DNA of 64,000 nucleotides from Bactericera cockerelli (GCA_024516035.1 CM044963.1:21702176-21766175), one strand, 5' to 3'; shown: positions 23,204-33,939, numbered from the stretch's first letter. Numbers and translations: made by a program. The notes: a model not told the origin generated them from the sequence alone.

Positions 23204-23334
23204 TTTCTTGATACATAAACTTTGGTAGCGAGTATATTTTTTTTACCTTGCGTGTGGTATCTAACTATCTATTATTTTTCTTTGAGCTAACTCAGGGTCC
23301 CGAATATAAAAGTTCTAAATACTGTACGCAGCAC

Positions 23335-23542
23335 ATAATAATAACAATATCGCCTTATTTATACTGCCCGATTAGGATTATTAGGTCCCATTATTCCACC
23401 AGTAAGCCCAAGACGTATTATTATGTGATAAAAATCTCAAATAGGAGGATAACTTGTCATGTTCCGGCTGGGTTTCAAACCCACGACCTCTGGAATCGTT
23501 GGAATCACAGAGTGCCTTTACCATTGAGCTACCGGGACGGAC
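23335..23542 (-). mobile_element. SINE B
   Basis: The reverse complement has CGTCCCGGTAGCTCAATGGT, then GGGTTTGAAACCCAGCCGGA, CATGACAAGTTATCCTCC and a TAAATAAGGCGATATTG end. Confidence 0.88.
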
Positions 23543-23639
23543 TTTAATTTTCTATACAATAAGACATATATAATTTTCTTTTAAGAAAAGACCCCCAGAA
23601 GTAATGTAATGTAAAAACCTAACCCCTGATTCAATAGGA

Positions 23640-23821
23640 GCTGTACTATCTACTCAGTACAGTACTCACACAAAACACACCCAACCAGTGTTGGTTCGCA
23701 AATACGTGTTTAGAGAGTACAGATTTTTTATGTTAAGAAATTCTGCTGCCTACCCGGGGATTGAACTCAGGATCTCTGGACCACGGGCAGTAGTCACAAC
23801 CACTACACCACGGAGGCTGTC
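23640..23821 (-). mobile_element. SINE F (separate tRNA-like head)
   Basis: The minus strand reads AGCCTCCGTGGTGTAGTGGT at the head, B box GAGTTCAATCCCC and a terminal GGGTAGGCAGC pairing with the head, so a tRNA-like cloverleaf is partly preserved. An unrelated body follows (TACTCTCTAAACACGTATTT). One copy only; it could be a decaying tRNA pseudogene. Confidence 0.6.
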
Positions 23822-23966
23822 TTACTAGGATTCTAGTAAGCCTATAAAAATATTTCTGTATCTCTTCTTTTTTATTCTTCTAAACTATGTATCTGCACCC
23901 TCCCTCACTGTTTTTTCTATCATTAATGTACGCTTTATTAAATTTGCAAAATAAAGTTTCAATTCA

Positions 23967-24125
23967 AAGGTTGTGTGGAAGGGATTGCCACAGGCAATAA
24001 CCCCGCCCTTTAGGTAGGACATTTATTTTTATTTCTTTTTACTTATTTATTTTGTCATTTGTTTGTTTTTTCTTAATTTTATACTTTTAGCACTGTACTC
24101 TGTCCTCCTAATAAAGCATACCACC
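23967..24125 (+). mobile_element. Retroposon G
   Basis: AAGGTTGTGTGGAAGGGATTG start, CAATAACCCCGCCC core, ACTTTTAGCACTGTAC and CTCCTAATAAAGCATA tail. Confidence 0.85.
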
Positions 24126-24140
24126 ATAATAATAATAATT

Positions 24141-24385
24141 CAGCCAGCATCAATGTCACGTAGAATACACCAGTTCTCTTTTTGTCACTGAAACTAAGCA
24201 ACGCCCAACGAGGATAGGACTTGAATGGGTCATTCAAATTCGAACCCTCGTGATGCTGACTATTCCCAGCCCTGATCAGGCTGGGTAAGGTTAATTTGAG
24301 TAGCTGATTTACCTGCGAATAGAGGGTAAAACATCTCGTCGTAATGTGACCAACTGACCATGCAGTTGAAAGCAACTTTAAACAA
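24141..24385 (+). mobile_element. 5S-rRNA-derived SINE, near full length
   Basis: The first 100 bp are 5S-like (GCCAGCATCAATGTCACGTA, AATACACCAGTTCTC, CTAAGCAACGCCCAACGAGG, GACTTGAATGGGTCA). Then comes the family tail: TGATGCTGACTATTCCCAGC, CAGGCTGGGTAAGGTTAAT, GCGAATAGAGGGTAAAAC, and CAGTTGAAAGCAAC. Confidence 0.9.
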
Positions 24386-24447
24386 AAACAAGAGAGAAAA
24401 AAGCTACAAATCAATTAGATTCTGCAACACTTTATTGCTAAACCGAT

Positions 24448-24560
24448 CTCAGTAGCTTTATCGATAAGACGGAGGTCGGAGGTTCAAGTCCCGGTTTCAG
24501 CGTAGATTTAGTGAAGCGAGTTGGGGTAGTTGTGATATTTTGTTGAACACGAAAGTGATC
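24448..24560 (+). mobile_element. SINE A
   Basis: ATCTCAGTAGCTTTATCGAT head, GGAGGTTCAAGTCCCGGTTT B box, GCGTAGATTTAGTGAAGCGA body. Confidence 0.87.
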
Positions 24561-25124
24561 AACAGAAAATATGACAAAACTCGCTTCATTACTATCTTTT
24601 TAGACTGTCTTCTCCAAGGAATAATATTTGCAAGTAAACAATCCCAGTAATGTCGGGGTTAGAACACTAGGGACACTCCAGGCTATGTAAATACCTGCCA
24701 TTGTTGTTTGCTTTTTGGCGTGTTGCTTCTTGTTGAATAAATACTCAAGATTCAAGACTTTTTTCTTCACCTTTTTTTCTTTCTTGTCATCTAGTTTACT
24801 TTTTGTTTTACTGTTATTTTAAGTAAGTGGGTAAAAAAATAGTTTATTGTTCTTTCTCCTTAATATGCTATTTCTTACGGCCTCAGTAGCTTGACAACTC
24901 GCTAGGGGACTATAAACCGAGAACGGACTAGCCAACCCTAACAAGCCAGGCTAGCGTGCAGGTTCCAAGGATTTAACGGCTTATAAAGAATATGATTTGC
25001 ACGTAGAAATATGTGCTTCAGATCGAGCCAACTTTTCTCTTGCGTTTGGCTGGTAACCATGACCAGCAGTAGCCAAGCTGTCTACACGAACAACAACATT
25101 AGCTTCATCGAAAAGACAAAAAAA
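24561..25124. other. No gene seen
   Basis: Contains a further tRNA-like trace at 24882-24960 (GGCCTCAGTAGCTTGACAAC) joined to unrelated sequence, probably a chimaeric or rearranged SINE A. Confidence 0.5.
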
Positions 25125-25322
25125 ATTGTACTCTAAATTTGATTAAAGTTGTTTGTAAGGGAACTCTTCCAGTGCACTCGTCGTAACCAAGCACCTAAAT
25201 GGGAAGTTTTGTGTCACTTCTCGCCCATGAGAGGGGAAGCATATTACGGTATGGATAAGCTACATTACAGTCACAAGTGTCTACAGTAGTATCGCTACGA
25301 AATAAAAAGGCTATAAAACACT
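25125..25322 (+). mobile_element. SINE D, 5'-truncated
   Basis: SINE D body from AATTTGATTAAAGTTGTTTG through the ACGAAATAAAAAGGCTATAA tail; tRNA head absent. Confidence 0.85.
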
Positions 25323-25337
25323 CATTTTTCTTTTAAA

Positions 25338-25448
25338 AAAGGCCGAGTTATAAAGCAGGATTAAATTTTAGATAATCCACACTATATTTCGCGAGTTTCA
25401 TCCAATCACAACACGCAAAAGGCCGACTAGAGGGATATTGTAACTTTG
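25338..25448. mobile_element. Palindrome family H, degenerate
   Basis: Shares GAGTTATAAAGCAGGATTAA and the central CCAATCACAACACGCA with the intact copy at 42221-42366. The right arm is eroded. Confidence 0.7.
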
Positions 25449-25626
25449 ACCATACACGCGCCACCCATTCCCATTCAAGAAAACTCCCCTCCTTCTTGTA
25501 CTTGTGGTGAGCTACTCACTGTTCCTCACATCTTATCATGTCCCCTAAAGTTCAATATTAGATCTTCATTACCTGTCCTTCCAGCACTATTATAGATGAC
25601 AATGAAAGCGTTGATCCACTTCTTAC

Positions 25627-25797
25627 ATATTGCCACAGGCAATAACCCCGCCCTTTAGGTAGGACATTTCTCTCTTTTTTTCCTTCTTGTATATTTGTTT
25701 AATCTTTTTGTTTTTCTTTATATTTCATTGTGTTCTACTGTATATATTTTTTGTTCTACCTAACAAAGCTTTAAAAAAAAAAAAAAAAAAAAAAAAT
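25627..25797 (+). mobile_element. Retroposon G, slightly 5'-truncated, long A tail
   Basis: ATTGCCACAGGCAATAACCC core, then the T-rich middle, TTCTACCTAACAAAGC and a long A run (about 25773-25796), as expected for an RNA-mediated insertion. Confidence 0.85.
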
Positions 25798-25943
25798 ATC
25801 AGAAAAAACCAGAAAAGTAAACCATGATTTGATACAAAATATCGGCGCGAACTACCTGCTCCAGCAGAGTTAAAGCGCCTAAAGGAAAAAAAAAAAAAAA
25901 TCTTGTTGTCAAATTCGGTCCTAAATAAAACTCGCCCTCTCAC

Positions 25944-26109
25944 CTTTGGGCCCATCATCGGAGGTGTCGCTGAACGTGTCCATGGGTCGGAAGTGAGGGC
26001 GGTGGAGGGGCAGATGTACCGCCCCGTTGAAGTGGGAAACGCCCCCATTGAGAACTCGAGCCATGTGGGGGTGGGGGTGAGGGGGGTGGCCATTGTACAC
26101 GCGCGTGAC
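25944..26109 (-). CDS. Putative upstream exon of the membrane dipeptidase (cytosolic region)
   Basis: Minus-strand exon of 166 nt with acceptor TCTCCTGTTCCCAG and donor GTGAGA. In the frame that joins the exon at 22447-22615 it reads VTRVYNGHPPHPHPHMARVL, then NGGVSHFNGAVHLPLHRP, then HFRPMDTFSDTSDDGPK, and its last G pairs with CC to give Ala. It is GC-rich (about 60%) against AT-rich surroundings, with no stops, as expected of a real exon. The His/Pro-rich start and acidic Ser/Thr-rich end would be cytosolic, ahead of the membrane anchor. Translation could begin at Met (26064) or further upstream beyond exons I cannot see. The link to the dipeptidase is inferred from order, strand and phase. 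Confidence 0.65.
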
Positions 26110-26430
26110 CTGGGAACAGGAGAAGAAAAAAATATTTTTTTTTTTTTTACAAAAACGAACACAATACTTCCGATTTCCAATATTAGAAAATTCTCGATAG
26201 TAAGTATCATTTAGTTATTTAGTAGAACAGAGTTTAGTGACCTGGGAACAGGAGCTATGGTTGGGTGGAAGAGCTTCTTGAAGGAGAATCCTGCCATATG
26301 AAAGAAAGCCCAAAAAGAAAAGAAAAAAAATGAGAAAAAAAAAATTACAAAAACGAACACAATACTTCCGATTTCTAATATTAGAAATTTCTCGAAAGTA
26401 ATTATCATTTAGTAGAACAGAGTTTAATCA
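26105..26430. repeat. Tandem duplication carrying a spare copy of the exon acceptor
   Basis: GTGACCTGGGAACAGGAG occurs at 26105-26122 and again at 26237-26254, and each copy is followed by ACAAAAACGAACACAATACT.. and ends AGAACAGAGTTTA. The two units abut at 26236/26237. Unit 2 holds about 60 bp more, including a G-like GGTTGGGTGGAAGAGC. The duplicated 18-mer contains the gene-strand acceptor CCTGTTCCCAG, so a decoy acceptor lies upstream of the real one. Confidence 0.85.
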
Positions 26431-26559
26431 GTTTAATGAATCTCACATTAATACAAAATACACGGCCAATTATGGACACAACACTTCCTCGTGAATGGTA
26501 ATCAAAATTTTCAGCTATTATTATCGCTGGAATCAGAGATACTACCTCGTTCTTGCTCT

Positions 26560-26775
<216 letters not shown>

Positions 26776-27024
26776 GTACCCACTATAAAAACGGCAAATA
26801 AAATCTCCACATGACCGTTAGTCTCTGTTGGTTCACTAGCGGCAGACAGAACAAACATTGCCTATACCGCCCTCCCTGTTCCTATATTGCCCCTTCAATT
26901 TTCCTATTGCAGCGTGAAATGGACGAGATAGCCGTTATTTAAAAAAAATAATGTATATGTAAGTGGATTTAAGTAGACATACAAGGTGTAAAAGATGCAT
27001 AAAATTAATAAACTGGAGACGCCA

Positions 27025-27145
27025 GATGCTAAATTAATAAAGCCGCGCACTCGTGATCTGAAAGTCGGTGATTCGAGTCCCAGCAAGCACGGAAAAACAA
27101 TTTAGTGAAGAGAGTTGGAGTAATTGTGAAATCAGTATTGCGATT
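27025..27145 (+). mobile_element. SINE A-like, divergent
   Basis: Head TAAAGCCGCGCACTCGTGAT, B-box region GTGATTCGAGTCCCAGC and body AATTTAGTGAAGAGAGTTGG share the SINE A plan with many changes; a separate subfamily or an old copy. Confidence 0.65.
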
Positions 27146-27379
27146 AACATGAATATGAGACAAGCATTACAAACATAAAAGGTATGTTGACGTCACTAGA
27201 CTCTAGGTACTAGGCCATTTTAAAACAATTTTTTCTTTGTTTAATTTATAACTACTGTAACTACTCAGCTATTCGTATTAACCTCACCCAGCCTGAGTGG
27301 GGCCAGAGCACATGCTGATACACCCTGTAGGCAACCACTTCATTTACGTTCCTGATTTTGATGTTTTATTGCTAATATT

Positions 27380-27495
27380 TACCTTTCATTTACTTTACCT
27401 CCCACCCTTTCTCTCTCTCCCTCTCGCTCGCTCGCTCGCTCTCTCTCTCTCTCTCTCCTTCTCTCTTTCTCTCTACTGTCTCTCTCTCTTCTCTT
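27380..27495 (+). repeat. (CT)n and (GCTC)n microsatellite
   Basis: CT array with an embedded (GCTC)n run (27426-27441). Confidence 0.92.
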
Positions 27496-27499
27496 TTAT

Positions 27500-27792
27500 T
27501 ATTAGTTCAGTGGTTAAGCACTAGCTTGCCATGCGGAAGGTCCCGGGTTCGATCCCCCGTGCCGACAAAAATTTGTATTCTTAATTTGATTACAATTGTT
27601 TGTAAGGGATACCTTCCGGTGCGCTCGTGTTGACCCAGCACCTAATTGGGAAGTATTGTGTCACTTCTCGCCCATCAGAGGGGAGGCATACTACGGGATG
27701 GACAAGCAACAACACAGACTACAAGCGTCTACAGTAGCTCCTGTTTCATGGCTACGAAATAAAAAAGGCTGTGAAACACTCATCTTCATAAA
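27500..27792 (+). mobile_element. SINE D, full length
   Basis: About 290 bp. The tRNA-like head has ATTAGTTCAGTGGTTAAGCA, CATGCGGAAGG and GGGTTCGATCCCCCGTGCCG, so A and B boxes are in place. The body runs through CCGGTGCGCTCGTGTTGACC and GAGGCATACTACGGGATGGA, ending AATAAAAAAGGCTGTGAAAC plus an A-rich tail. Confidence 0.92.
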
Positions 27793-28257
27793 AAAAAATA
27801 AAAAAATTGGGACTCGTTAGTCCTAATCGGACAGAATTAATATGAGGATATTATTCTTACAAAGCACTCATCTTTTTTTTTAATTTACTTAATGTCTCTA
27901 TGGAAACTACCCATTTTTACAAAGACCCTACATAAAAAAAAAATCAATATTAAACAATAAAAAATAAGTGAATATAAATAAATATGAAAATACGACTGGT
28001 TGATGACTAGTGCAGGCTAAATATTTCTGAAAGTTGATTTTTTATGATGGACATTCTGCAATTGAAGATATCAATATTGTAAGGTATATTATTTTGATAG
28101 GTGTAGTTCCATACATCTTTTCATATGAGCTGTTTTAAATATATTTGTTTTGCCAAATTATGAAATAAAGATGTACAATAGGAACAAAATAATGAACATT
28201 ATAGGTATAAATAAGTTAAAAATATCACAGATTATGAAAGTTCTTTTTAAGTTATTA
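27793..28257. other. No gene seen
   Basis: A short SINE B tail trace (GTTAGTCCTAATCGGACAG, near 27818) and AT-rich sequence. Confidence 0.6.
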
Positions 28258-28672
28258 TATTAGTGTAAATCACTTTCGTGATATCACAACTACTCAAACT
28301 CGTTTTACAAAAGCCGTATTTTTCTTTCTAACCAAAGTTAACCATACAGGAATAAAATAAACTAAACTAGAAGCAAGTCCTTTTTCTTTTGGAAGAGGGA
28401 ATTTTTCCTCTTCCTTCTTCCAGTTTAGTTAACCAAAATGGAAGTAGAAAATTATTGCTTCCAGTTCTTTTATAGGTTAAGTCCATTGATTATCTTTAAA
28501 AGTACCGAAACGCATTTATCTTTCACGAATGTGGTGAAGTTGACCTTGAAATAAAATGAAAATACTTAGAAATAATATCGAACCTGGAAAAAAAATCTAT
28601 CCAGAGTAAAAATACCCCTTAAATCTACGCTTGAACCACCGACCTCCAGATTACAAGTCCGCCGTCTTATCG
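28258..28672 (-). mobile_element. SINE A interrupted by MITE 1
   Basis: The tail-side part (28258-28308, ending ACTCAAACTCGTTTTAC) and the head-side part (from 28622, AAATCTACGCTTGAACCACC) join without loss once the insert at 28309-28621 is removed. The interruption falls at the TA of the TTTACTAAATC stretch. Confidence 0.85.
28309..28621. mobile_element. MITE 1, second copy
   Basis: Left end AAAGCCGTATTTTTCTTTCT as in the copy at 10318; the right end is eroded (AAAAATACCCCTTA). It shares GGAAGCAAGT-like and TTGGAAGAGG internal motifs plus an extra roughly 60 bp. Confidence 0.85.
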
Positions 28673-28721
28673 ATAAAAAAAAAACAAGAATACATTTAAG
28701 AAAAGCCTATTGTACAATCAC

Positions 28722-28802
28722 AGCGCACTAATGCACTATAGCCCGACTTGAGGGATAGTCTGGCTTATCTTAACTTTAATCCTGTTTTTTAGTTCGGTCC
28801 AA
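28722..28802. mobile_element. Palindrome family H, right half
   Basis: ACTATAGCCCGACTTGAGGG, TCTGGCTTATCTTAACTTTA and ATCCTGTTTTTTAGTTCGG match the right arm of the 42221-42366 copy. Confidence 0.8.
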
Positions 28803-30004
28803 AGTATTGCCAAAGTACTGACCAGTCGTCTGTACAGCTTGTCTCTACTTCTTTTACTTCTCAAGCTCTAGATACCAATTTTAATTTAAATTTGCAAAAC
28901 AATCACTAAAAGTACAAAAATAACCGTATTTCATAAAGAATAGTAATAATATAATAACAATAATTTTCATTATAATAATAATGGTAGTAAAAAAAAGAGA
29001 AATGATGGATGATATCGAAAAAGCTCGTTCGAAAAATTGAAATAAAAATGAAATATGTACATTCAAAAAAATTAATGAAAAATAAATAAATATAAAACGA
29101 TACAATGGCAGAATCAGACGTAAAAACAGCACCCCTTGAGTAGAGGCGGGGGGGGGGGGGCAAAAGTTTGAATAATTTCAAATTTCAAATCATCCGTTAA
29201 AAAACTTGTGGCATATTTCATTATGGAGATGAAATTCACGGATTCTGCCAACTTTTCACTCCCCTTCCCTTACTCACTCCTCCCTAACTCCCTCCTTCCT
29301 TCCTTCCTGTCTGATGAACAGAATTTCACATGCTGCCTCCCTAATAAGAGAGAGAAAGATAAATAGAGTGGAGAGAGGGAGGGGGGAGGGAGAGAGAGAG
29401 AGAGAGGGGGAGGGAAGGAGAGAGCGAGAGAAGAAGGAATAGAGAGAGAGAAGGGGAAGGGAAGGGGAGAGAGAGAGATAGAGAGAGAAAGAGAGTTAGA
29501 GTGAAAACAAAATTCATAACGTTTAATTGGAATAATTTTTGTGCATAATTAAAAAAAGAGTTTTACATTTACTGTTTTTCTCGGAAAATTCATCGGTTCG
29601 ACAGTGAAATTAAAGTAATTTTGTTCTAGCTAGCGAATGAATATAGCAGGGTTTTTTTATTGTTCTAGAACCGCACACATGGTACCATTAAAAAGTATTG
29701 TGCATTTTTTAAATAAATTTTATTTTATGTATTAGGGGTTAGAAAGTCGAGAGTCGCGTGGTTAAGGCTCTAGTCTGGAAGTCCCGGTATCTTTAGGATT
29801 CGTAGTTCGGATCCAACTCACTGCATAATTTATTCCTAAAATATCTAGGTCTTTTCATACTTGAGGCTATTGCCAGCAGGTGCCCCCTTTCAATCGCCCA
29901 ACAGGGGTGGATGGAGGGATCTTACAAAAAAAAAGGTCTTTTCATACTTTGGCCACATAATAACGGTGCCAGCCAACAAAATAACTTCTGGAATTAAGGA
30001 ATTC
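28803..30004. other. No gene seen; GA-rich block and a tRNA-like trace
   Basis: A G run at 29148-29160, GA-rich sequence at 29347-29500, and a weak tRNA-like head at about 29745-29835 (GAGTCGCGTGGTTAAGGCTC). Confidence 0.6.
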
Positions 30005-30060
30005 TTTATCACCTTAAATCTGGCTTATCTTAACTCTAATACTATTTCATAATTTGGCCC
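30005..30060. mobile_element. Palindrome family H, right-end fragment
   Basis: TCTGGCTTATCTTAACTCTA followed by TTTCATAATTTGGCCC, directly abutting the next SINE. Confidence 0.75.
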
Positions 30061-30205
30061 GACGTCAGTAGCTTGATCGATAAGGCGGCGGACTTGTAAC
30101 CTGGAGGTCGGTGGTTCAAGTCCCGGTTTCAGCGTAGATTTAGTAATGCGAGTTTGAGTAGTAAAACGAGTTTGAGAATATGACAACTTTAACTTTTTAT
30201 CTTTT
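30061..30205 (+). mobile_element. SINE A, well preserved
   Basis: GTCAGTAGCTTGATCGATAA head, CTGGAGGTCGGTGGTTCAAG B box, CGGTTTCAGCGTAGATTTAG body, tail to ACAACTTTAACTT. A good reference copy. Confidence 0.92.
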
Positions 30206-30566
30206 TTATTTCATAATTTGGCGTTTAGTCTCAATCGGGCAGCACGATCAATAACTCGGTGTTAATTATTATTAATATTAGTTATGTATATGTACAGATG
30301 TCATTTGTAGATTATACATAATTATGTACTAAGTTCAAATCAGAATGCCGCGGCGTCTTCCATTTTCATTTGATTTCTCCTAGATTTTCACATTAAAATT
30401 CAGCCTGAGTACAAGAAGGAAGAACTTTAGCAAGAACTAAAGCATAAAAAACACAGTCGATCAAATTCGACGGAATTTGTTCCGAAATATGCTGAAATGT
30501 GTATAATAACAACATACATAAGTATGTAATATTATTATTCTATGAATATGTTTCAAAGCACATAGG
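30206..30566. other. No gene seen
   Basis: AT-rich sequence without repeats I can identify. Confidence 0.55.
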
Positions 30567-30662
30567 GCCGAATTATAGAGTAGATTACACCAGACACGCC
30601 TTCAAATCGGAGTTTCAACCAATCACAGCGCATTATAGCCCGACTTGAGGTATGGTTTAACT
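30567..30662. mobile_element. Palindrome family H, left half and centre
   Basis: GGCCGAATTATAGAGTAGAT, GTTTCAACCAATCACAGCGC and TATAGCCCGACTTGAGG as in the intact copy. Confidence 0.8.
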
Positions 30663-30674
30663 TTTTTTTTCGCA

Positions 30675-31178
30675 GCAGTCATCGTGGCCGAGTGAGTTAG
30701 AGCGCTAGGCATAGGACGCCGGGTGACCTGGGTTCGATCCCCAGCGGGCCACGTTTTTTTTTTTTTTTTTTTGCTTTGTACTTGGGTGTTCGGGGTCCAC
30801 TCATACCTTGTAAGGAAGAATGAGTAGTTGCTTTAATGTTAGTAGCGATCTATGGCGGAATTATAGGTAAAAACGAGATAGTGGGATATTAAAGATATAG
30901 AAAAGTCCTATAACTTGGGTTGGGTGGAAGAGATTGCCATAGGCAATAGCCTCGCCCTTTAGTTAGGAAATATGTTTCTATAAATTTTTCCATTCTTTGT
31001 CATGTTTATTGTAATTATTTTTTCCATTTTTTTCATTGTTAAAATAATTATTTGTACAGTACAATGTACATATGTCCATTTATGTATATCTTATAAAGTG
31101 TTGAATAATAATAATAGTATAATTCTGGGCTACCCACTAAATTTGTGATATAGGTAATAACACAAAGAAGCACATTAT
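30675..31178 (+). mobile_element. SINE C split by retroposon G
   Basis: The type-II tRNA-like head (CGTGGCCGAGTGAGTTAGAG, CCTGGGTTCGATCCCCAGCG) is followed by a T run, CGGGGTCCACTCATACC and AAAAGTCCTATAA. After the G insert the body resumes with AATTCTGGGCTACCCACTAA and ends near AACACAAAGAAGCAC. Confidence 0.88.
30914..31122 (+). mobile_element. Retroposon G nested in SINE C
   Basis: Starts TTGGGTTGGGTGGAAGAG, ends AAGTGTTGAATAATAATAAT, with a short TATAA duplication (30909-30913, 31118-31122) at the junctions. Confidence 0.85.
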
Positions 31179-31339
31179 TTTATTAACTATTTGTACTCCT
31201 ACTTTATGACGCGGCCATGAGTCCATTCCTAATCCTATCACGTGTCAACAACAAAAAAAAATCACAAATCCTAATAGTAAAAAAGTCAAATAAAATTTAA
31301 TAGGCGTCCACTAATCGAACCCGACCACTCTAAAAAAAC

Positions 31340-31720
31340 ATTCATGCGACCCTCCTCCTCCTCCCTCTCCTTTTCTCTTCTTTCTCCTCCTTATTTTCCT
31401 CCTCCGCCCTCTTCTTCATACTTCTCCTTTTCTCTTCAATCTCCTCCTTCTCTTTTTTCTCCTCCTTCTCTTCCTTCTTCTCCTACTCTTCCTTTTGCTC
31501 CTCTTCATCCTTCTCTTACCAGGAGGAGTCTTCCGCCCTATTTTAATTATTCTCCTTTTTCTCCTCCTCCTGCTTCTCCTACTCCTATTCCTTCTTCTCT
31601 TTCTACTCCTCCTTTTTTCTTCTTTTTCATTTTCTTCCGCCGTTTTTATCTACTTCTCCTCCTCCTATTCCTTCCTCCCCCTCATCCTCCCCCGGATAGG
31701 CCAAAACATGTACCCACTCA
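31340..31720 (+). repeat. (TCC/TTC)n pyrimidine-rich stretch
   Basis: Interrupted trinucleotide pyrimidine repeats. Two overlapping plus frames (Ser/Pro- or Leu-rich) result from the repeats and are not genes. Confidence 0.85.
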
Positions 31721-32098
31721 GTATCTCCATTGTTTCAACACACGTCGTCACCGTGTCACCGTCATGTACTCAACTGATTGCTTTTATGGCCAGGCCGAAA
31801 TATTGGTGAGCTTTTGTTGAAAATAATAACTGTAGGTATAAATAGACTCACACAATTTTGGTGAGATAGATTCTATCCTAATATTAACAGTATAACAAAA
31901 CTGTTGCCATAATGGGACAACCTGTCTTGCGCTGACAGTCTAAATAAAGCTTAATATACTTAATATAGTTCATACCGTATAACACAGATTAGAGTTGATA
32001 TCATGTAGATACATTCATACGATAAACAGATACATAATATTATCTATACCACATTAGGATACTGCATACCACAGTTTGAACTTTAAAGGTTTATAATT

Positions 32099-32850
32099 AT
32101 ATATCGATACCTTTTTGCCAAAATGTGAAATATCCAAAATTTCAATTTACGTTTTATTTTAGATTCTTAATCAGTTTTAAAAGCTCTTTCGAATGAACTC
32201 ACGGCCAAGTTTCTATCTAGTATAGTTTTAATTTTAAGTTTTCATTTTTTTGGTCAAAATTTGAGATTTATCCAGCCAAAACGTGAAATGTTTTCGTTTT
32301 TTTCTTTTACATTACACGAGAATGTAAAAAATCCGATAATATATCGATACCTTTTTGCCAAAATGTGAAATATCCAAAATTTCAATTTTCGTTTTATTTC
32401 AGTGTCGCTTTTCACAATTCGCCTCTGACAACACAAAGAGGCGTAAACCACAAATTTTTTAAATCGTTTTTATTGCTTAGATTGAGTCTACTTGTGCTAT
32501 ATATTTTGTTCTCACAAATAGACGTAACCCAAATATAATCCAAAGAAAAGATACAACAAAAATTAAAATCAGGTGTATCCCTAATTTTGTCTTTTTCAGA
32601 CATATCAAATAGGCGTAAATCGATAGTCACAGTTAAATAATCAAATTTGGTAACAGAAAAAGTTCGTATGGTCATTCACGGGTACAGGGAAGTGATAATG
32701 TTCCTACCGTGAACAGAAAATTTATGTACAAGAAAACTCATTTTGGCTCTCCTGTAAAATTTCGAAAATGTGGTTTACGCCTCTTTGTGTTGTCAGAGGC
32801 GAATTGAGAAGTTGAAAAAGAATTCGCCAAAAAGTGAAAAACTCCATCTT
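32099..32850 (+). mobile_element. Repeat J, plus copies, carrying MITE 3
   Basis: ATATCGATACCTTTTTGCC followed by AAAATGTGAAATATCC begins at about 32101 and again at about 32341. The second continues through GTGTCGCTTTTCACAATT and, after a MITE insertion, GAAGTTGAAAAAGAATTCGC. An inverted copy lies at 35221-35725. No ORF. Confidence 0.75.
32420..32801. mobile_element. MITE 3, AATT target duplication
   Basis: 382 bp. Termini CGCCTCTGACAACACAAAGA and the inverse run for about 33 bp almost without mismatch. The flanking duplication is AATT (32416-32419, 32802-32805). The uninterrupted target sequence is preserved in the inverted J copy near 35488-35500. No transposase inside. Confidence 0.92.
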
Positions 32851-33315
32851 TCTTTGTCTAAGTATTAGCCTTTCTTCCTAGTTTTTCTTTTCAGATGTTC
32901 TCATTACTATTTAAACATTAAAGGATTGTTATTAAAAAACAAAACAATAGGATTTTCAAAGTGCTATATTATACGTTAGTGCGGCTAAAATACCTTCCAT
33001 TCGATTCAGGGTTTCAAACTATCTACATAATATGTCCGGATTCAATTTCCGCCGCAATAATAAATGATGAATTTTGTGTATTCATTAATATAATAGGGCC
33101 CGCCAAAAAAAGGAGCCATTCAAAATATCTAGAGAACGGATTAAAATTTTAAAAAATGCTAAAACACGTGTACTATAGCAGGGGAAACGTTTTCTTCTAG
33201 GTATTGGTTTTTTATCATTACCAGGGGCGGCCCCAGGGGTGTCAACTTTGGAATCTTAAAACGAACCACCATATTTGTAAGACATTTCCAAAAAGTAGTT
33301 GACATTAAAAGTATT

Positions 33316-33617
33316 TTAACACGTTCGTTACCGAACGGCCATATGTGGATGTTTTTGTGTTTTTCTCTGGGACCGAAAACACACATGTGGTTGTTATCAA
33401 AATTTTAACGACGGACCGGACATCCATGTATGGCTTTTTGGAGGTAGGTTGTTAGTATTAGAACAGATATAGGATCGATTCTTGTACAAATACGATGCCA
33501 AATATGCAAAAAAAAAAACCTGGGGACCAAAATTTGGTCCCCAGGATGCAACAGCAACTTTACCGCCTGGTCCCTACGTAAAACTTGAACAAATTGGCTT
33601 GGTAACGAACGTGTTAA
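33316..33617. mobile_element. piggyBac-like MITE (TTAA target)
   Basis: TTAA at 33316-33319 and 33614-33617 encloses 294 bp with inverted termini CACGTTCGTTACC / GGTAACGAACGTG. A 27-bp perfect palindrome (33519-33545, arms CCTGGGGACCAAA) lies inside. TTAA duplication is the piggyBac hallmark. No ORF. Confidence 0.88.
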
Positions 33618-33729
33618 GACAAGTTTTAGATTTCTAATCAAAACAGGGCCGGAAATAATGTATGTATATTTTATTTCACAAGTTTCAGTAATTTTTTTTA
33701 AGAAGTTAATTGTATATTTGAAAAAAGAG

Positions 33730-33760
<31 letters not shown>

Positions 33761-33939
33761 GAATTTTTTGATTTGAAATAAAGAAATTTTCATGTCTTTT
33801 TGATACCGTTAGTTAGCTTTACCCAGGGTATGTGTCAAGGGTCAACTTTTTTTCAATAATGTAAAAACCATCCTTTTCCGAGTATAATTTGTGTTAAATA
33901 TATGCAATGATTTATGTTAAATTTAAAATAAAACAGGGC

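Noticed and set aside
26123..26236. Retroposon insertion with an 18-bp target duplication next to the dipeptidase exon
   Set aside because: The same insert sequence recurs immediately downstream in the second unit, so a tandem duplication explains it more simply; an insertion is not fully excluded.
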